DNA from: Candidatus Jorgensenbacteria bacterium GWA1_54_12
GTDB lineage: Bacteria; Patescibacteriota; Minisyncoccia; UBA6257; GWB1-50-10
Length of the DNA: 56,997 bases
Direction of reading: 5' to 3'
Assembly (NCBI GenBank): GCA_001779505.1
Contig: MFKH01000006.1
Location: 1-56,997 of the forward strand
A model generated the notes under the pieces. The model searched no databases, was not told the origin of the DNA, and saw nothing but the letters and a program-made list of their open reading frames with translations. Positions 16,909-23,814 of the stretch are shown here, in pieces. Each line of letters begins with the position of its first letter. Within the stretch, counting starts at the first letter, position 1. Made by a program: the position numbers and the translations under genes.

Positions 16909-16941
16909 TTCTGGAGAGAGTCCTTATTTCGTTCTCCAGAA
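16909..16941. promoter_or_regulatory. inverted repeat between divergent promoters (operator candidate)
   Basis: TTCTGGAGA (16909-16917) is repeated inverted as TCTCCAGAA (16933-16941). It covers the -35 area of the radical SAM promoter (minus-strand TACAAT at 16896-16901) and lies just upstream of the extended -10 TGGTAAAAT (16945-16953) of the RNHCP gene. A dimeric regulator could bind here. Confidence 0.5.
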
Positions 16942-16977
16942 CTGTGGTAAAATATAACACAATATTTTGCATTGGCA

Positions 16978-17280
16978 ATGCCCGAAACCAAAAAATTCCA
17001 GCGCGCGAAAGAGGATTTCACCTGCGAGAAGTGCGGCTCGTTCGTAAGGGGTGATGGATACACCAATCATTGTCCGAGGTGCTTGTGGAGCAAGCACGTG
17101 GACGTGAACCCCGGCGACCGCATGGCCCTGTGCGGCGGCATGATGGAACCCATAAGCGTGGAAACGAAAAGCGGGGAATGGATCATCCTTCACCGGTGCA
17201 CCGTCTGCCGCGCGGAGAAGAAAAACAAAGCGTCGAAGGATGATGCCTTCGACGCCCTGGAATCTCTCTTATCGGTATAA
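16978..17280 (+). CDS. RNHCP-domain zinc-binding protein
   Basis: The 100-residue protein shows paired cysteine motifs, CEKC near residue 17 and CPRC, with the family signature TNHCPRCLWSKHVD (RNHCP domain), and a C-terminal HRCTVCRAEKK. This family is a small zinc-binding group of unknown function; binding to RNA is often suspected from its shape, which is inference. ATG 16978 is used instead of TTG 16972. Its last 12 bases overlap the convergent bL19 gene. Confidence 0.85.
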   Translation: MPETKKFQRAKEDFTCEKCGSFVRGDGYTNHCPRCLWSKHVDVNPGDRMALCGGMMEPISVETKSGEWIILHRCTVCRAEKKNKASKDDAFDALESLLSV

Positions 17281-17601
17281 CTTCTGGAGCTTCTCCCTCG
17301 TTTCGTGAGCGGAAAGGGTCCGCATGTAATAAAGCTTTGAGCGCCTCAAGCGTTTTGGCACTTCCAAAAACTCAATGCGCGCGATGATAGGGGAGAATAT
17401 CGGGTAAATCTTTTCAACACCGATTCCTTGTATCGCTGTGCGCACCGTGAAAGTTGCCCCTTTTTCTGTGCCGTGCTTCCTAGCAAGAATGATGCCCTCA
17501 AATGGGGTTTGCCGCTCCTTGTCTTTTTCTTGTATCCGCTCCCAAACCCGGACGCGCGCGCCGGGCATGAGCCGTTCAATGTCTTTTTCTTCCAATGCCA
17601 T
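17269..17601 (-). CDS. rplS: ribosomal protein bL19
   Basis: The 110-residue protein has the bL19 core (GARVRVWERI, GIILARKHG, GIGVEKIYPIFSP, RLRRSKLYYMR). bL19 sits at the 30S-50S interface. I start at ATG 17601 because the promoter lies directly upstream: TATACT (17609-17614) ends 7 bases before it, which makes the longer frame upstream untranslated and the mRNA leaderless. The gene is monocistronic, not in the usual rpsP-rimM-trmD-rplS operon. Confidence 0.93.
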   Translation of the reverse strand: MALEEKDIERLMPGARVRVWERIQEKDKERQTPFEGIILARKHGTEKGATFTVRTAIQGIGVEKIYPIFSPIIARIEFLEVPKRLRRSKLYYMRTLSAHETREKLQKLYR

Positions 17602-17608
17602 GAGGGGC

Positions 17609-17637
17609 AGTATAGAGAAGAATTGCCAATAAATCAA
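17609..17637 (-). promoter_or_regulatory. promoter of rplS
   Basis: On the minus strand TTGATT (17632-17637) and TATACT (17609-17614) are 17 bases apart, and the ATG is 7 bases after the -10. The -35 box overlaps the first bases of the palindrome at 17635-17663. Confidence 0.75.
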
Positions 17638-17663
17638 TACAAGGTTTCGTAAACCTTGTATTG
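17635..17663. repeat. palindromic element copy 1 (rplS promoter)
   Basis: A 13-bp perfect stem, CAATACAAGGTTT (17635-17647) with AAACCTTGTATTG (17651-17663), around loop CGT. The inner arms TACAAGGTTT and AAACCTTGTA with the same CGT loop recur at 37850-37872 and, inverted, at 47899-47921. The outer pairs differ between copies but remain paired. Confidence 0.92.
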
Positions 17664-17702
17664 GGGAATTTGGCTAAGATATGATAAACTACCCCTGGAA
17701 AG

Positions 17703-17774
17703 GCCGAGGTAGCTCAGTGGCAGAGCAGCTGTTTTGTAAACAGCAGGTCGTGGGTCCGAATCCCACCCTCGGCT
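17703..17774 (+). tRNA. tRNA-Thr (anticodon TGT)
   Basis: Acceptor GCCGAGG pairs with CCTCGGC, discriminator T17774. The anticodon stem GCTGT/ACAGC (17728-17732, 17740-17744) and loop TTTGTAA place TGT at 17735-17737. CCA is not encoded. Confidence 0.96.
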
Positions 17775-17788
17775 CCGTGCTTACAAAC

Positions 17789-17860
17789 GCCGAGATAGCT
17801 CAGTGGTAGAGCAACTCCATGGTAAGGAGTAGGTCCCGGGTTCAAGTCCCGGTCTCGGCT
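17789..17860 (+). tRNA. tRNA-Thr (anticodon GGT)
   Basis: Acceptor GCCGAGA pairs with TCTCGGC, discriminator T17860. The anticodon stem ACTCC/GGAGT and loop ATGGTAA place GGT at 17821-17823. It stands 14 bases after the other threonine tRNA, probably in one transcript. CCA is not encoded. Confidence 0.96.
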
Positions 17861-17900
17861 CATAAAGACAAATCTCGCGGCGCGTGCTATACTCCTACCC

Positions 17901-19055
17901 ATGAAAAACCTAACGGTTCTCCTCCTTGCCGGTCTTGTGCTTTTCACGCCTCTCGCCGCGTTGGCAGAGACCTCATCCGGTGCCGGGTCGGGCAGTGTTT
18001 CCATATGCCGCATGAGCGACAGCCTTATGGAAGAGTACAACAAGCTCATCCTTGAACTCCGGGAAAAGGGGACTGACACGGTGCGGGCGGAAGAAATAAC
18101 AAGAAAAATAACCTCCCTGAAACAGGAGATTGAAAAACAGAGAGGGGAGTGCACGGAGACGATAGTCCCACAGCAGGTTATGGTTGACAGGCCGACGGTC
18201 ATCTCCGTAAATCGGTGCGGCGAAGTTGCGCAGTGGGAAACAAAAATCGCCTACTACAAAAAGCTCGCTCTGTTGAGCGATGCCGACCTTAAAAACGAAA
18301 GTTTCTCGCGGGAAGACGTTGAAAAAACACTAAGGGAACTCATGGCGGGAGCGGAGAAAGTACGCGCACAGTGCAGTACCCAGAGCAATGCGACAGACGC
18401 ACAGCCCGTCACTGAAACCGTGAAACCGGTGACCGTTGAGTCGGGCGAGGAGATAAGCGCCTACTACAAGGAAAAGCTTGAGAGAGTTGTTTCTGCCAGA
18501 GACGGCGACGAGAAACAAATAGCAGACCTGAAAACATTAAGAAACGAGATAGACGAGCTCATCACGAAACTCATCAAGGGGAAGAAAGAATTTGGAGGGG
18601 ACGAGCTCGGCACGCTTGTCACAGAAGTGAAAGTCAGTAAAGGAGAAATCAAAGCCGATAACGTCGCGGTTGAGGCAACGGGGAAAAAGATATTCACGAA
18701 TATGGGGGGTAGCGCCGTAAGCGTAGAGCCAACCGCAAGCCAGGTTCTTATCTTGGATAAAGGGCTGGAGGTAAACGCGAAAGAAGTAACGATTAAGGAG
18801 AACAAAATAAGCGTGGGCAATATTGAGGTAAAACTGCCGGCGAGCATGGTAGCGGAGAAGCTTAATCTCACGCCGAAATCGGTGGAATTAAGAGAAGAAA
18901 ACGAGAAAGCGATTTACAGCATTAAGGTTGAAGAATCCCGAAAGCTCTTCGGGTTCATTCCGCTCAACATTGAAAAGACCGTGACTGCGGATGCGGGGAA
19001 CGGCGACGAACTGGGGCAGACGCTCCCATGGTACGCATTCTTGACGACGAAATAG
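17901..19055 (+). CDS. secreted coiled-coil protein of unknown function
   Basis: The 384-residue protein has a clear signal peptide (basic MKNL, hydrophobic core, cleavage near LAALA-ET around residue 22). Two helical, charged regions (about 40-85 and 145-245) look like coiled coils, and a beta-rich C-terminal part follows (VTEVKVSKGEIKADN onward), ending in WYAFLTTK. Only a few Cys are present. I do not recognise the family; an envelope or surface role is inferred from export. The extended -10 TGCTATACT (TATACT 17888-17893) ends 7 bases before ATG, so the mRNA is predicted leaderless. Confidence 0.75.
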   Translation: MKNLTVLLLAGLVLFTPLAALAETSSGAGSGSVSICRMSDSLMEEYNKLILELREKGTDTVRAEEITRKITSLKQEIEKQRGECTETIVPQQVMVDRPTVISVNRCGEVAQWETKIAYYKKLALLSDADLKNESFSREDVEKTLRELMAGAEKVRAQCSTQSNATDAQPVTETVKPVTVESGEEISAYYKEKLERVVSARDGDEKQIADLKTLRNEIDELITKLIKGKKEFGGDELGTLVTEVKVSKGEIKADNVAVEATGKKIFTNMGGSAVSVEPTASQVLILDKGLEVNAKEVTIKENKISVGNIEVKLPASMVAEKLNLTPKSVELREENEKAIYSIKVEESRKLFGFIPLNIEKTVTADAGNGDELGQTLPWYAFLTTK

Positions 19056-19078
19056 GTTAAGGGGTAGCATTGTCCCTT

Positions 19079-19249
19079 ATGGCGAAAAGCAAGGTAAAAG
19101 AGCAGCTGACTCGTTTGGAGTGCAGTGAGTGTAAAAATCGCAACTACTACACCCACAAGAATAAGAAATCTGTGGAGCGCAAGCTTGAGTACAAGAAATT
19201 CTGCAAGTTTTGCAGAAAGCAAACGCTTCATAAAGAAGGGAAAAAGTAG
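19079..19249 (+). CDS. rpmG: ribosomal protein bL33
   Basis: This 56-residue protein reads MAKSKVKEQLTRLECSECK and later NYYTHKNKK, CKFCRKQTLHKEG, matching zinc-binding bL33 with CxxC pairs. It is below common gene-finder size limits. TTGACG (19041-19046) and TAGCAT (19065-19070) form a possible promoter ending 8 bases before ATG. It directly precedes tRNA-Trp, a neighbourhood shared with many bacteria (rpmG, tRNA-Trp, secE), although secE does not follow here. Confidence 0.93.
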   Translation: MAKSKVKEQLTRLECSECKNRNYYTHKNKKSVERKLEYKKFCKFCRKQTLHKEGKK

Positions 19250-19264
19250 TATACTCCGCGAAAG

Positions 19265-19335
19265 GGGAGCTTAGTTAAGTGGCATAACTGCGGTCTCCAA
19301 AACCGCAATCGGGGGTTCGATTCCCTCAGCTCCCG
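19265..19335 (+). tRNA. tRNA-Trp (anticodon CCA)
   Basis: Acceptor GGGAGCT pairs with AGCTCCC, discriminator G19335. The anticodon stem GCGGT/ACCGC with loop CTCCAAA gives CCA. A TATACT box lies at about 19250-19255. CCA is not encoded at the 3' end. Confidence 0.95.
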
Positions 19336-19338
19336 CAT

Positions 19339-19422
19339 GCCCGGGTGGCGGAACGGCAGACGCGCGGGACTCAAAATCCCGTGCTCATATAGAGCATGTG
19401 GGTTCGATTCCCACCCCGGGCA
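19339..19422 (+). tRNA. tRNA-Leu (anticodon CAA)
   Basis: Acceptor GCCCGGG pairs with CCCGGGC, discriminator A19422. The anticodon stem CGGGA/TCCCG with loop CTCAAAA gives CAA. A long variable arm is present. It starts 3 bases after tRNA-Trp, so they are co-transcribed. CCA is not encoded. Confidence 0.95.
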
Positions 19423-19448
19423 CAATTCTCTTCCTAAGCACCACTGGG

Positions 19449-19477
19449 TTGGCAAAAAGTTCTTTTTGTGGTATACA
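19449..19477 (+). promoter_or_regulatory. promoter of the 19540 gene
   Basis: TTGGCA (19449-19454) and TATACA (19472-19477) are 17 bases apart. The Shine-Dalgarno AAAGGAG precedes the GTG start at 19540. Confidence 0.6.
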
Positions 19478-19539
19478 GAACATCAGCAATCTGGAGGATT
19501 AAAATCCTTCAGGAATAACAAGAAAGAAAGGAGTACGCA

Positions 19540-19848
19540 GTGAGGACAAAGAGGTCATCCGGCATGTTTGTTTTCGTGATGTTTCTCATCCTCGCCCCCA
19601 TCGGGTGCATGGCAATACTGCTGAATGAGGTAGGGGCTATAGACCTTGACGGTCTTTTTGACTCGCTTGTCCCTCAAGAAGCGAACGGTCCGCAAACGCA
19701 GGTCGCGTATGCCTGGCGCACCGTTCAGCAAGGGGATTCGGGAACCGGGATCGACGACGTCAAACTATTCACTTTCTTCAAGAGAGAAGGTGATGGCAGG
19801 TGGACGACGACCGGTAACGCTCACTATCAGTTCCCTATGTGGTGGTGA
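19540..19848 (+). CDS. small membrane-anchored protein, unknown
   Basis: The 102-residue protein begins at GTG 19540, chosen because AAAGGAG lies 7 bases upstream. A basic start (RTKR) is followed by one hydrophobic segment (about 9-29, FVFVMFLILAPIGCMAILL), then a soluble part with FDSLVPQE, KLFTFFKREGDGRW and the end QFPMWW. The Cys in the hydrophobic segment is not in a convincing lipobox. No family is recognised. It is a stand-alone unit with promoter, ribosome binding site and terminator. Confidence 0.7.
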   Translation: MRTKRSSGMFVFVMFLILAPIGCMAILLNEVGAIDLDGLFDSLVPQEANGPQTQVAYAWRTVQQGDSGTGIDDVKLFTFFKREGDGRWTTTGNAHYQFPMWW

Positions 19849-19860
19849 TAGAGAGCGGAA

Positions 19861-19889
19861 GGGCGGCACATAGTGCCGCCCGTATTTTT
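19861..19889 (+). terminator. terminator of the 19540 gene
   Basis: GGGCGGCAC (19861-19869) pairs with GTGCCGCCC (19873-19881) around loop ATA, followed by GTATTTTTT. Confidence 0.93.
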
Positions 19890-19916
19890 TATATCCGAAT
19901 ATGCTACGATAAACTC

Positions 19917-20735
19917 ATGGCGCGGGTCATGACGATTTATAACGCCAAGGGCGGCGTGGGAAAAACAACAACCGCAATTAATCTCGCGGCGTATCTCGCG
20001 CTCTTTGGAGAGCGCACGCTCCTTATTGATTTTGACCCGCAATTCAACGCATCCGCCGGAACCGGTTTCACTCCCGTGCCGGGTGCCACGGTGTACGAAG
20101 CGCTCATCGGCTCCGTAGACCCGAAAGACATCATTCAGCAAACGCCGCTCCACAACCTGCACCTCATGCCAGCTTCTGCCGACCTTTCAGGTTCGCTCAT
20201 AGAACTCGTGAACGTTCCGGAGCGCGAGCTCTACATGCGCCGCCTTATAGAAAAGGTGAAGGATGACTACGACTACATTCTCATAGACATGGGGCCGAGC
20301 CTGAACCTCTTGTCCGTGAACGGCCTCATGGCGGCGGACGAAATCATCGTCCCTCTCCAGTGCGAGCAGTTCAGCATAGAGGGGCTTGCACAGCTCTTGG
20401 AAACAATCGGCCTCGTGCAAAACAATCTTGGCCATGGGCTAAAAATCGCCGGGGCGCTCCTCACGATGTACGACGATGCGGACAGTTTCTCGCGCGAAAT
20501 TGCCGGAGAAATCCGCCGCAGGTTTCCATATGCCATTTTCCGCACTTCCATACCAAAGTCGCCGAGCCTGGCCGAAGCACCCCGCTTTCGCCGCCCCGTC
20601 GTTCTCTATGACCCCAAAAGCCCGGGCGCCCAAAGTTATGAGGCGCTCGCCCGCGAGGTCAGGGAACAAAATCAACAGATTATCCACACCGGCCCCTTTG
20701 ACGCGGAGGGAAATGAGCCTACAATAGGTAACTAG
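19917..20735 (+). CDS. parA: chromosome partitioning ATPase ParA (Soj)
   Basis: The 272-residue Walker-type ATPase has the deviant Walker A KGGVGKTTT with signature Lys11 and Lys16, the Walker A' DFDPQ and the LIDMGPS segment. It acts with ParB to segregate the origin region. The extended -10 TGCTACGAT (TACGAT 19905-19910) ends 6 bases before ATG, so I reject the longer frame from 19839 and predict a leaderless mRNA. parB follows after a 295-base gap that holds a candidate RNA. Confidence 0.95.
   Translation: MARVMTIYNAKGGVGKTTTAINLAAYLALFGERTLLIDFDPQFNASAGTGFTPVPGATVYEALIGSVDPKDIIQQTPLHNLHLMPASADLSGSLIELVNVPERELYMRRLIEKVKDDYDYILIDMGPSLNLLSVNGLMAADEIIVPLQCEQFSIEGLAQLLETIGLVQNNLGHGLKIAGALLTMYDDADSFSREIAGEIRRRFPYAIFRTSIPKSPSLAEAPRFRRPVVLYDPKSPGAQSYEALAREVREQNQQIIHTGPFDAEGNEPTIGN
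20698..20725 (+). promoter_or_regulatory. promoter inside the end of parA for the downstream RNA
   Basis: TTGACG (20698-20703) and TACAAT (20720-20725) are 16 bases apart. Transcription would start at about 20732-20735, exactly where the structured segment after the parA stop begins. Confidence 0.65.
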
Positions 20736-20964
20736 TCCGTGCGCGACGGTGACTCTCCGCGCTTGTGGCGTGAGCGGTGGCCAACGAACACAAAACAGGC
20801 CCAGGGAGTTCGCTCCGCATCACGGACTCGTGTGCGTACACGTAAACTAAGACAGGGTGGTGTAAGTTCGGTCCCACCATCTGCAACCCGGGAGTTCTTT
20901 AGAATAATTTCCTAAGACACCCGGGGAACATCGCGGATGCCATCGGACAAGCACCCCCTGTTTT
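20733..20964 (+). ncRNA. candidate structured non-coding RNA between parA and parB
   Basis: The region has its own promoter and several stems. AGTCCGTG (20734-20741) closes with CACGGACT (20821-20828); inside it GACTCTC pairs with GGGAGTT and TGGCC with GGCCC. Then come CGTGT/ACACG, GGTGG/CCACC and a CCCGGG/CCCGGG hairpin (20887-20925). A GGGG/CCCC pairing ahead of TGTTTTAG may end it; the 3' end is uncertain. It contains no coding frame of note. I compared it by eye with tmRNA, 6S, SRP and RNase P RNA and found no match. Confidence 0.5.
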
Positions 20965-20967
20965 AGT

Positions 20968-20984
20968 TGACAACGTTGTTGTCA
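20968..20984. promoter_or_regulatory. inverted repeat upstream of parB
   Basis: TGACAAC (20968-20974) and GTTGTCA (20978-20984) form a 7-bp inverted repeat with a GTT centre, about 35 bases upstream of the parB -10 box TATACT (21019-21024). It could be an operator for ParB expression. Confidence 0.45.
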
Positions 20985-21030
20985 TTCTGAATGCAGTGAA
21001 GAATCTCCACTTTTGGGATATACTTTTCAT

Positions 21031-21972
21031 ATGACTATCGGAGGCGGACTTTCCGCACTCATCCCGCCGCAGAAAAATAACCCCTCTCCTGCAAAAGTTC
21101 CGGAGACCAGGTTTCCCGAAAAGCGGCCTGTGCAGGGCGAGGGTGGGACGACGCGCCCGCAACCTCGGGAGGATTTTCCAGAAGCAAACCATGAATCCAT
21201 TTTCCAAATTGAAACATCAAAGATTAAACCGAATCCGTATCAGCCCCGCCGCGAATACAACGAAGAAGAACTGAACGAACTTGCGCAATCAATCCGAGAG
21301 TACGGCATCATACAGCCCCTTATCGTTTCACGCGTTGAAACCGAGTCCGAAAAGGGGACTGATGTAGAGTACCAGCTTATCTCCGGCGAAAGGCGCCTGC
21401 GCGCGGCGAAACGCGCCGGCCTTCCCCGGGTGCCCGCCGTCGTGCGCCGCGAGCCGCCGAATCGCGACAAGCTGTCGCTCGCGCTCATAGAAAACCTCCA
21501 GAGGAGCGACTTGAACCCCGTTGAGGCGGCACGAGGATATGCACGCCTGCAAGACGAATTTCAGATTACCCAGAGGGAAATTGCTTCAAAAACCGGGCGG
21601 AGCCGCGCGGCAATCGCGAACGCCCTTCGCCTTTTAAATCTCCCCAGCCACATGCAAAAGGCGATAGAAACAAGTCGCCTGAACGAATCGCAGGGGAGAG
21701 CTCTCCTCAAAGAAACCAATCTCCACCTTCAGGAACAGCTGTTTCAGGCATTTCTTGAAGGCCGCAAAACGCTCCGCGCCCCAAAAGAACCGCACGAGAC
21801 AAAGCGGCACGAAACATTTTGGGAGCGGGAAATTGAAAACCGCCTCGGCGCGCCGGTCAGCATAACGCGTGAGGCGGGAGGGAAAGGGAAAATCACCGTG
21901 CGCTTTTTCTCGGAAGAGGAATGGGAAGCGTTGCGCAGCCGCCTTACTGGCGGCGCCGAAGCGCACTCTTGA
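21031..21972 (+). CDS. parB: chromosome partitioning protein ParB (Spo0J)
   Basis: The 313-residue protein has a variable N-terminus, the NTPase/CTP-binding domain (IKPNPYQPRREY near 69-80, GERRLRAAK box II), the helix-turn-helix that reads parS (REIASKTGRSRAAIANALRLL) and a C-terminal dimerisation domain. It loads at parS sites and recruits ParA and SMC. TATACT (21019-21024) ends 6 bases before ATG 21031, so the mRNA is predicted leaderless. Its end overlaps the convergent rel gene by 29 bases. Confidence 0.95.
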   Translation: MTIGGGLSALIPPQKNNPSPAKVPETRFPEKRPVQGEGGTTRPQPREDFPEANHESIFQIETSKIKPNPYQPRREYNEEELNELAQSIREYGIIQPLIVSRVETESEKGTDVEYQLISGERRLRAAKRAGLPRVPAVVRREPPNRDKLSLALIENLQRSDLNPVEAARGYARLQDEFQITQREIASKTGRSRAAIANALRLLNLPSHMQKAIETSRLNESQGRALLKETNLHLQEQLFQAFLEGRKTLRAPKEPHETKRHETFWEREIENRLGAPVSITREAGGKGKITVRFFSEEEWEALRSRLTGGAEAHS

Positions 21973-23419
21973 TGTGCGTGCGCGCCATGGACGTTTTCAC
22001 GAACGGAAGCCATGACGCCGACGGCTTCTTGCCGTGCTGAGTCAGTATTTCAATAACGTCTCCTGACATAAGCTCGTGATTCAAAGGAACGAGCTTGCCG
22101 TTCACGCGCGCGCCGGAGCACTCATGCCCGACGCGGGTGTGGACGTGATACGCAAAATCAACCGGCGTCGCTCCCTGCGGAAGGTCAATGACATCGCGCT
22201 TCGGCGTTACGACGAAGATGCGGTCCTTAAGAAAGTCTGTCTTCACAAAACTAAGAAATTCCTCCGGGTCGCGGAAATGCTCCGACCATTCGCGAAGCTT
22301 GCGCACCCAAGTCAGGTCACGGGTCTCGCCGCGGGGTACATGACGTTTGAGATACGCCTTTGACGATTTTGCCTGGCTGTATGCCCAATACGCCGCGGCA
22401 CCAAGCTCCGCTTCTTCGTGCATCTCCCATGTGCGGAACTGGATTTCAATGACCTGATTCTCGGCGCAAAAAACCGTGGTGTGCAAACTGCGGTATCCGT
22501 TCGGCTTCGGGAGCGCGATGTAGTCCTTAAAGCGTCCCGGCAAAGGCGGCCAGTGCGCGTGCACGGCGCCTAAGGCCGCATAACAGTCGGCAACGGTCGG
22601 CACGACGACACGCAGGGCAACCAGGTCATACACGTGGCTTATATCCATATCGTACTTCTTGAGCTTTTTGTAGAGTGACGCGTAGCGCTTGGCACGCGCA
22701 TCAATCGTGAGCGCCGTGACACCCGCGTCCTGAAGCATTTTCTGAAGAATAGGAACCGCGCGCTCGGCATATGCGCGCCGCTCTTCGTACTTAAGAGAAA
22801 TAGCGCCGGTAAGCCACTCATACTCTTTCGGGTGCAGGTAAGGAAAGGCGAGGTCTTCAAGTTCGCCGCTCAAGGAGTGCATGCCTAATCGGTATGCCAG
22901 AGGCGCGTAGATGTCGGTCGTCTCGGCGGCAATGCGAAGCTGTTTTGCGTGCGGCAATGCACCAAGGGTCTGCATGTTGTGCAGGCGGTCGGCGAGTTTT
23001 ATAAACACGACCCGCAGGTCTTCGCTTATCGCAATAATGAATTTGCGCATGTTTTCTGCCTGGCGCGAATTGCCGCCCTTGTCCGGCGAAGCCGGTCTGT
23101 ACTTCACGGCGCTTAGTTTCGTCATTCGCGAAACGAGCGACGCGACGTCTTCTCCAAAAACGCTTTTTACCTCCTGAAGCGTCCGAGGCGTATCTTCAAC
23201 AACATCATGAAGGAGCGCCGCGGCGACGGATGCATCGTCAAATCCCCACATGTGCACGGTGCAGGCAACCTGGAGCGAGTGTGTAATATAATCGTCACCG
23301 TTTTTTCGCGCTACGCCCCGATGGGCGGCTTCGGCAAACTCATATGCCCGCCGCACCACTCCCTCTTTCGGAAATGGGCGGAGCCAGTTGGGCACGTTAT
23401 TGACAGGAGTAGGGGGCAT
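21944..23419 (-). CDS. rel: bifunctional (p)ppGpp synthetase/hydrolase, RSH family without ACT domain
   Basis: The 491-residue protein controls the alarmone (p)ppGpp. The hydrolase part has the HD signature LLHDVVEDT and KLADRLHNM; the synthetase part has YDLVALRVVV and GRFKDYIALPKPNGYRSLHT; a TGS domain follows (IFVVTPKRDVIDLPQGAT). The C-terminal helical and ACT regions of full-length Rel (about 730 residues) are missing, so ribosome-linked regulation is probably reduced. It starts next to the groES promoter and diverges from it. Confidence 0.92.
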   Translation of the reverse strand: MPPTPVNNVPNWLRPFPKEGVVRRAYEFAEAAHRGVARKNGDDYITHSLQVACTVHMWGFDDASVAAALLHDVVEDTPRTLQEVKSVFGEDVASLVSRMTKLSAVKYRPASPDKGGNSRQAENMRKFIIAISEDLRVVFIKLADRLHNMQTLGALPHAKQLRIAAETTDIYAPLAYRLGMHSLSGELEDLAFPYLHPKEYEWLTGAISLKYEERRAYAERAVPILQKMLQDAGVTALTIDARAKRYASLYKKLKKYDMDISHVYDLVALRVVVPTVADCYAALGAVHAHWPPLPGRFKDYIALPKPNGYRSLHTTVFCAENQVIEIQFRTWEMHEEAELGAAAYWAYSQAKSSKAYLKRHVPRGETRDLTWVRKLREWSEHFRDPEEFLSFVKTDFLKDRIFVVTPKRDVIDLPQGATPVDFAYHVHTRVGHECSGARVNGKLVPLNHELMSGDVIEILTQHGKKPSASWLPFVKTSMARTHIKSALRRRQ

Positions 23420-23428
23420 GGGTATAGT
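23400..23428 (+). promoter_or_regulatory. sigma70 promoter of groES-groEL
   Basis: A full TTGACA (23400-23405), a 17-base spacer and TATAGT (23423-23428). Transcription would start near 23435, where the CIRCE-like element begins. It overlaps the start of the divergent rel gene. Confidence 0.85.
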
Positions 23429-23434
23429 ACAAAA

Positions 23435-23461
23435 GTAGCACAGAAAGGTCGTCAGTGCTAA
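23435..23461. promoter_or_regulatory. CIRCE-like HrcA operator
   Basis: GTAGCACAG (23435-23443), nine bases, then CAGTGCTAA (23453-23461). CIRCE is TTAGCACTC-N9-GAGTGCTAA; here 14 of 18 arm bases match and the spacing is exactly nine. It lies at the predicted start of transcription of groES-groEL, the classical place for HrcA repression. hrcA itself is outside the window. Confidence 0.8.
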
Positions 23462-23467
23462 TCAGTT

Positions 23468-23485
23468 CTGCCTGCCGGCAGGCAG
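23468..23485. repeat. perfect 18-base GC palindrome in the groES leader
   Basis: CTGCCTGCC followed by its complement GGCAGGCAG, with no loop. It lies between the CIRCE-like site and groES. Related GCCTGCC/GGCAGGC pieces are in the adk start and near 40810. Confidence 0.8.
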
Positions 23486-23512
23486 GAAAACATATAGTGA
23501 ATTAACCAAACT

Positions 23513-23803
23513 ATGCAGAATCTAAAACCATTAGGGGACCGCGTTGTTATAGAACCGAGCCCCAAAGAGAAGCAGACCAAGTCCGGTATCGTAATTCCCG
23601 ACACGGCAGAAGGGAAGCCAATGGAGGGAAAAATCATCGCCATCGGTCCCGGCAGATTGAATGAGAAAGGAGAGCGGGTTCCCATGTCGGTGAAGGTCGG
23701 CGACATCGTGCTCTTCAAGAAATACGGTCCCGAGGAGTTTGAGTCGGAAGGCGTGAAATATCTTGTTGCGGAAGAAGGAGACCTTATTGCGGTTGTAAGC
23801 TAA
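23513..23803 (+). CDS. groS: co-chaperonin GroES
   Basis: The 96-residue protein has the GroES signature LKPLGDRVVIEPSPKE, the mobile loop region KTKSGIVIPDTA and the end VAEEGDLIAVV. It caps GroEL during protein folding. It is followed after 11 bases by groEL in the same operon. No Shine-Dalgarno site is obvious. Confidence 0.97.
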   Translation: MQNLKPLGDRVVIEPSPKEKQTKSGIVIPDTAEGKPMEGKIIAIGPGRLNEKGERVPMSVKVGDIVLFKKYGPEEFESEGVKYLVAEEGDLIAVVS

Positions 23804-23814
23804 ACAAAATAATT

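Noticed and set aside
20733..20964. tmRNA hypothesis for the parA-parB RNA
   Set aside because: No tag ending in ALAA, no tRNA-like 5'/3' pair with the conserved TTCGAC start; the only frame (VANEH...) does not end like a proteolysis tag.
21326..21345. parS-like GTTTCA...TGAAAC inside parB
   Set aside because: The half-sites are 5 bases apart instead of the 2 in GTTTCACGTGAAAC, so it is probably chance in the coding sequence.
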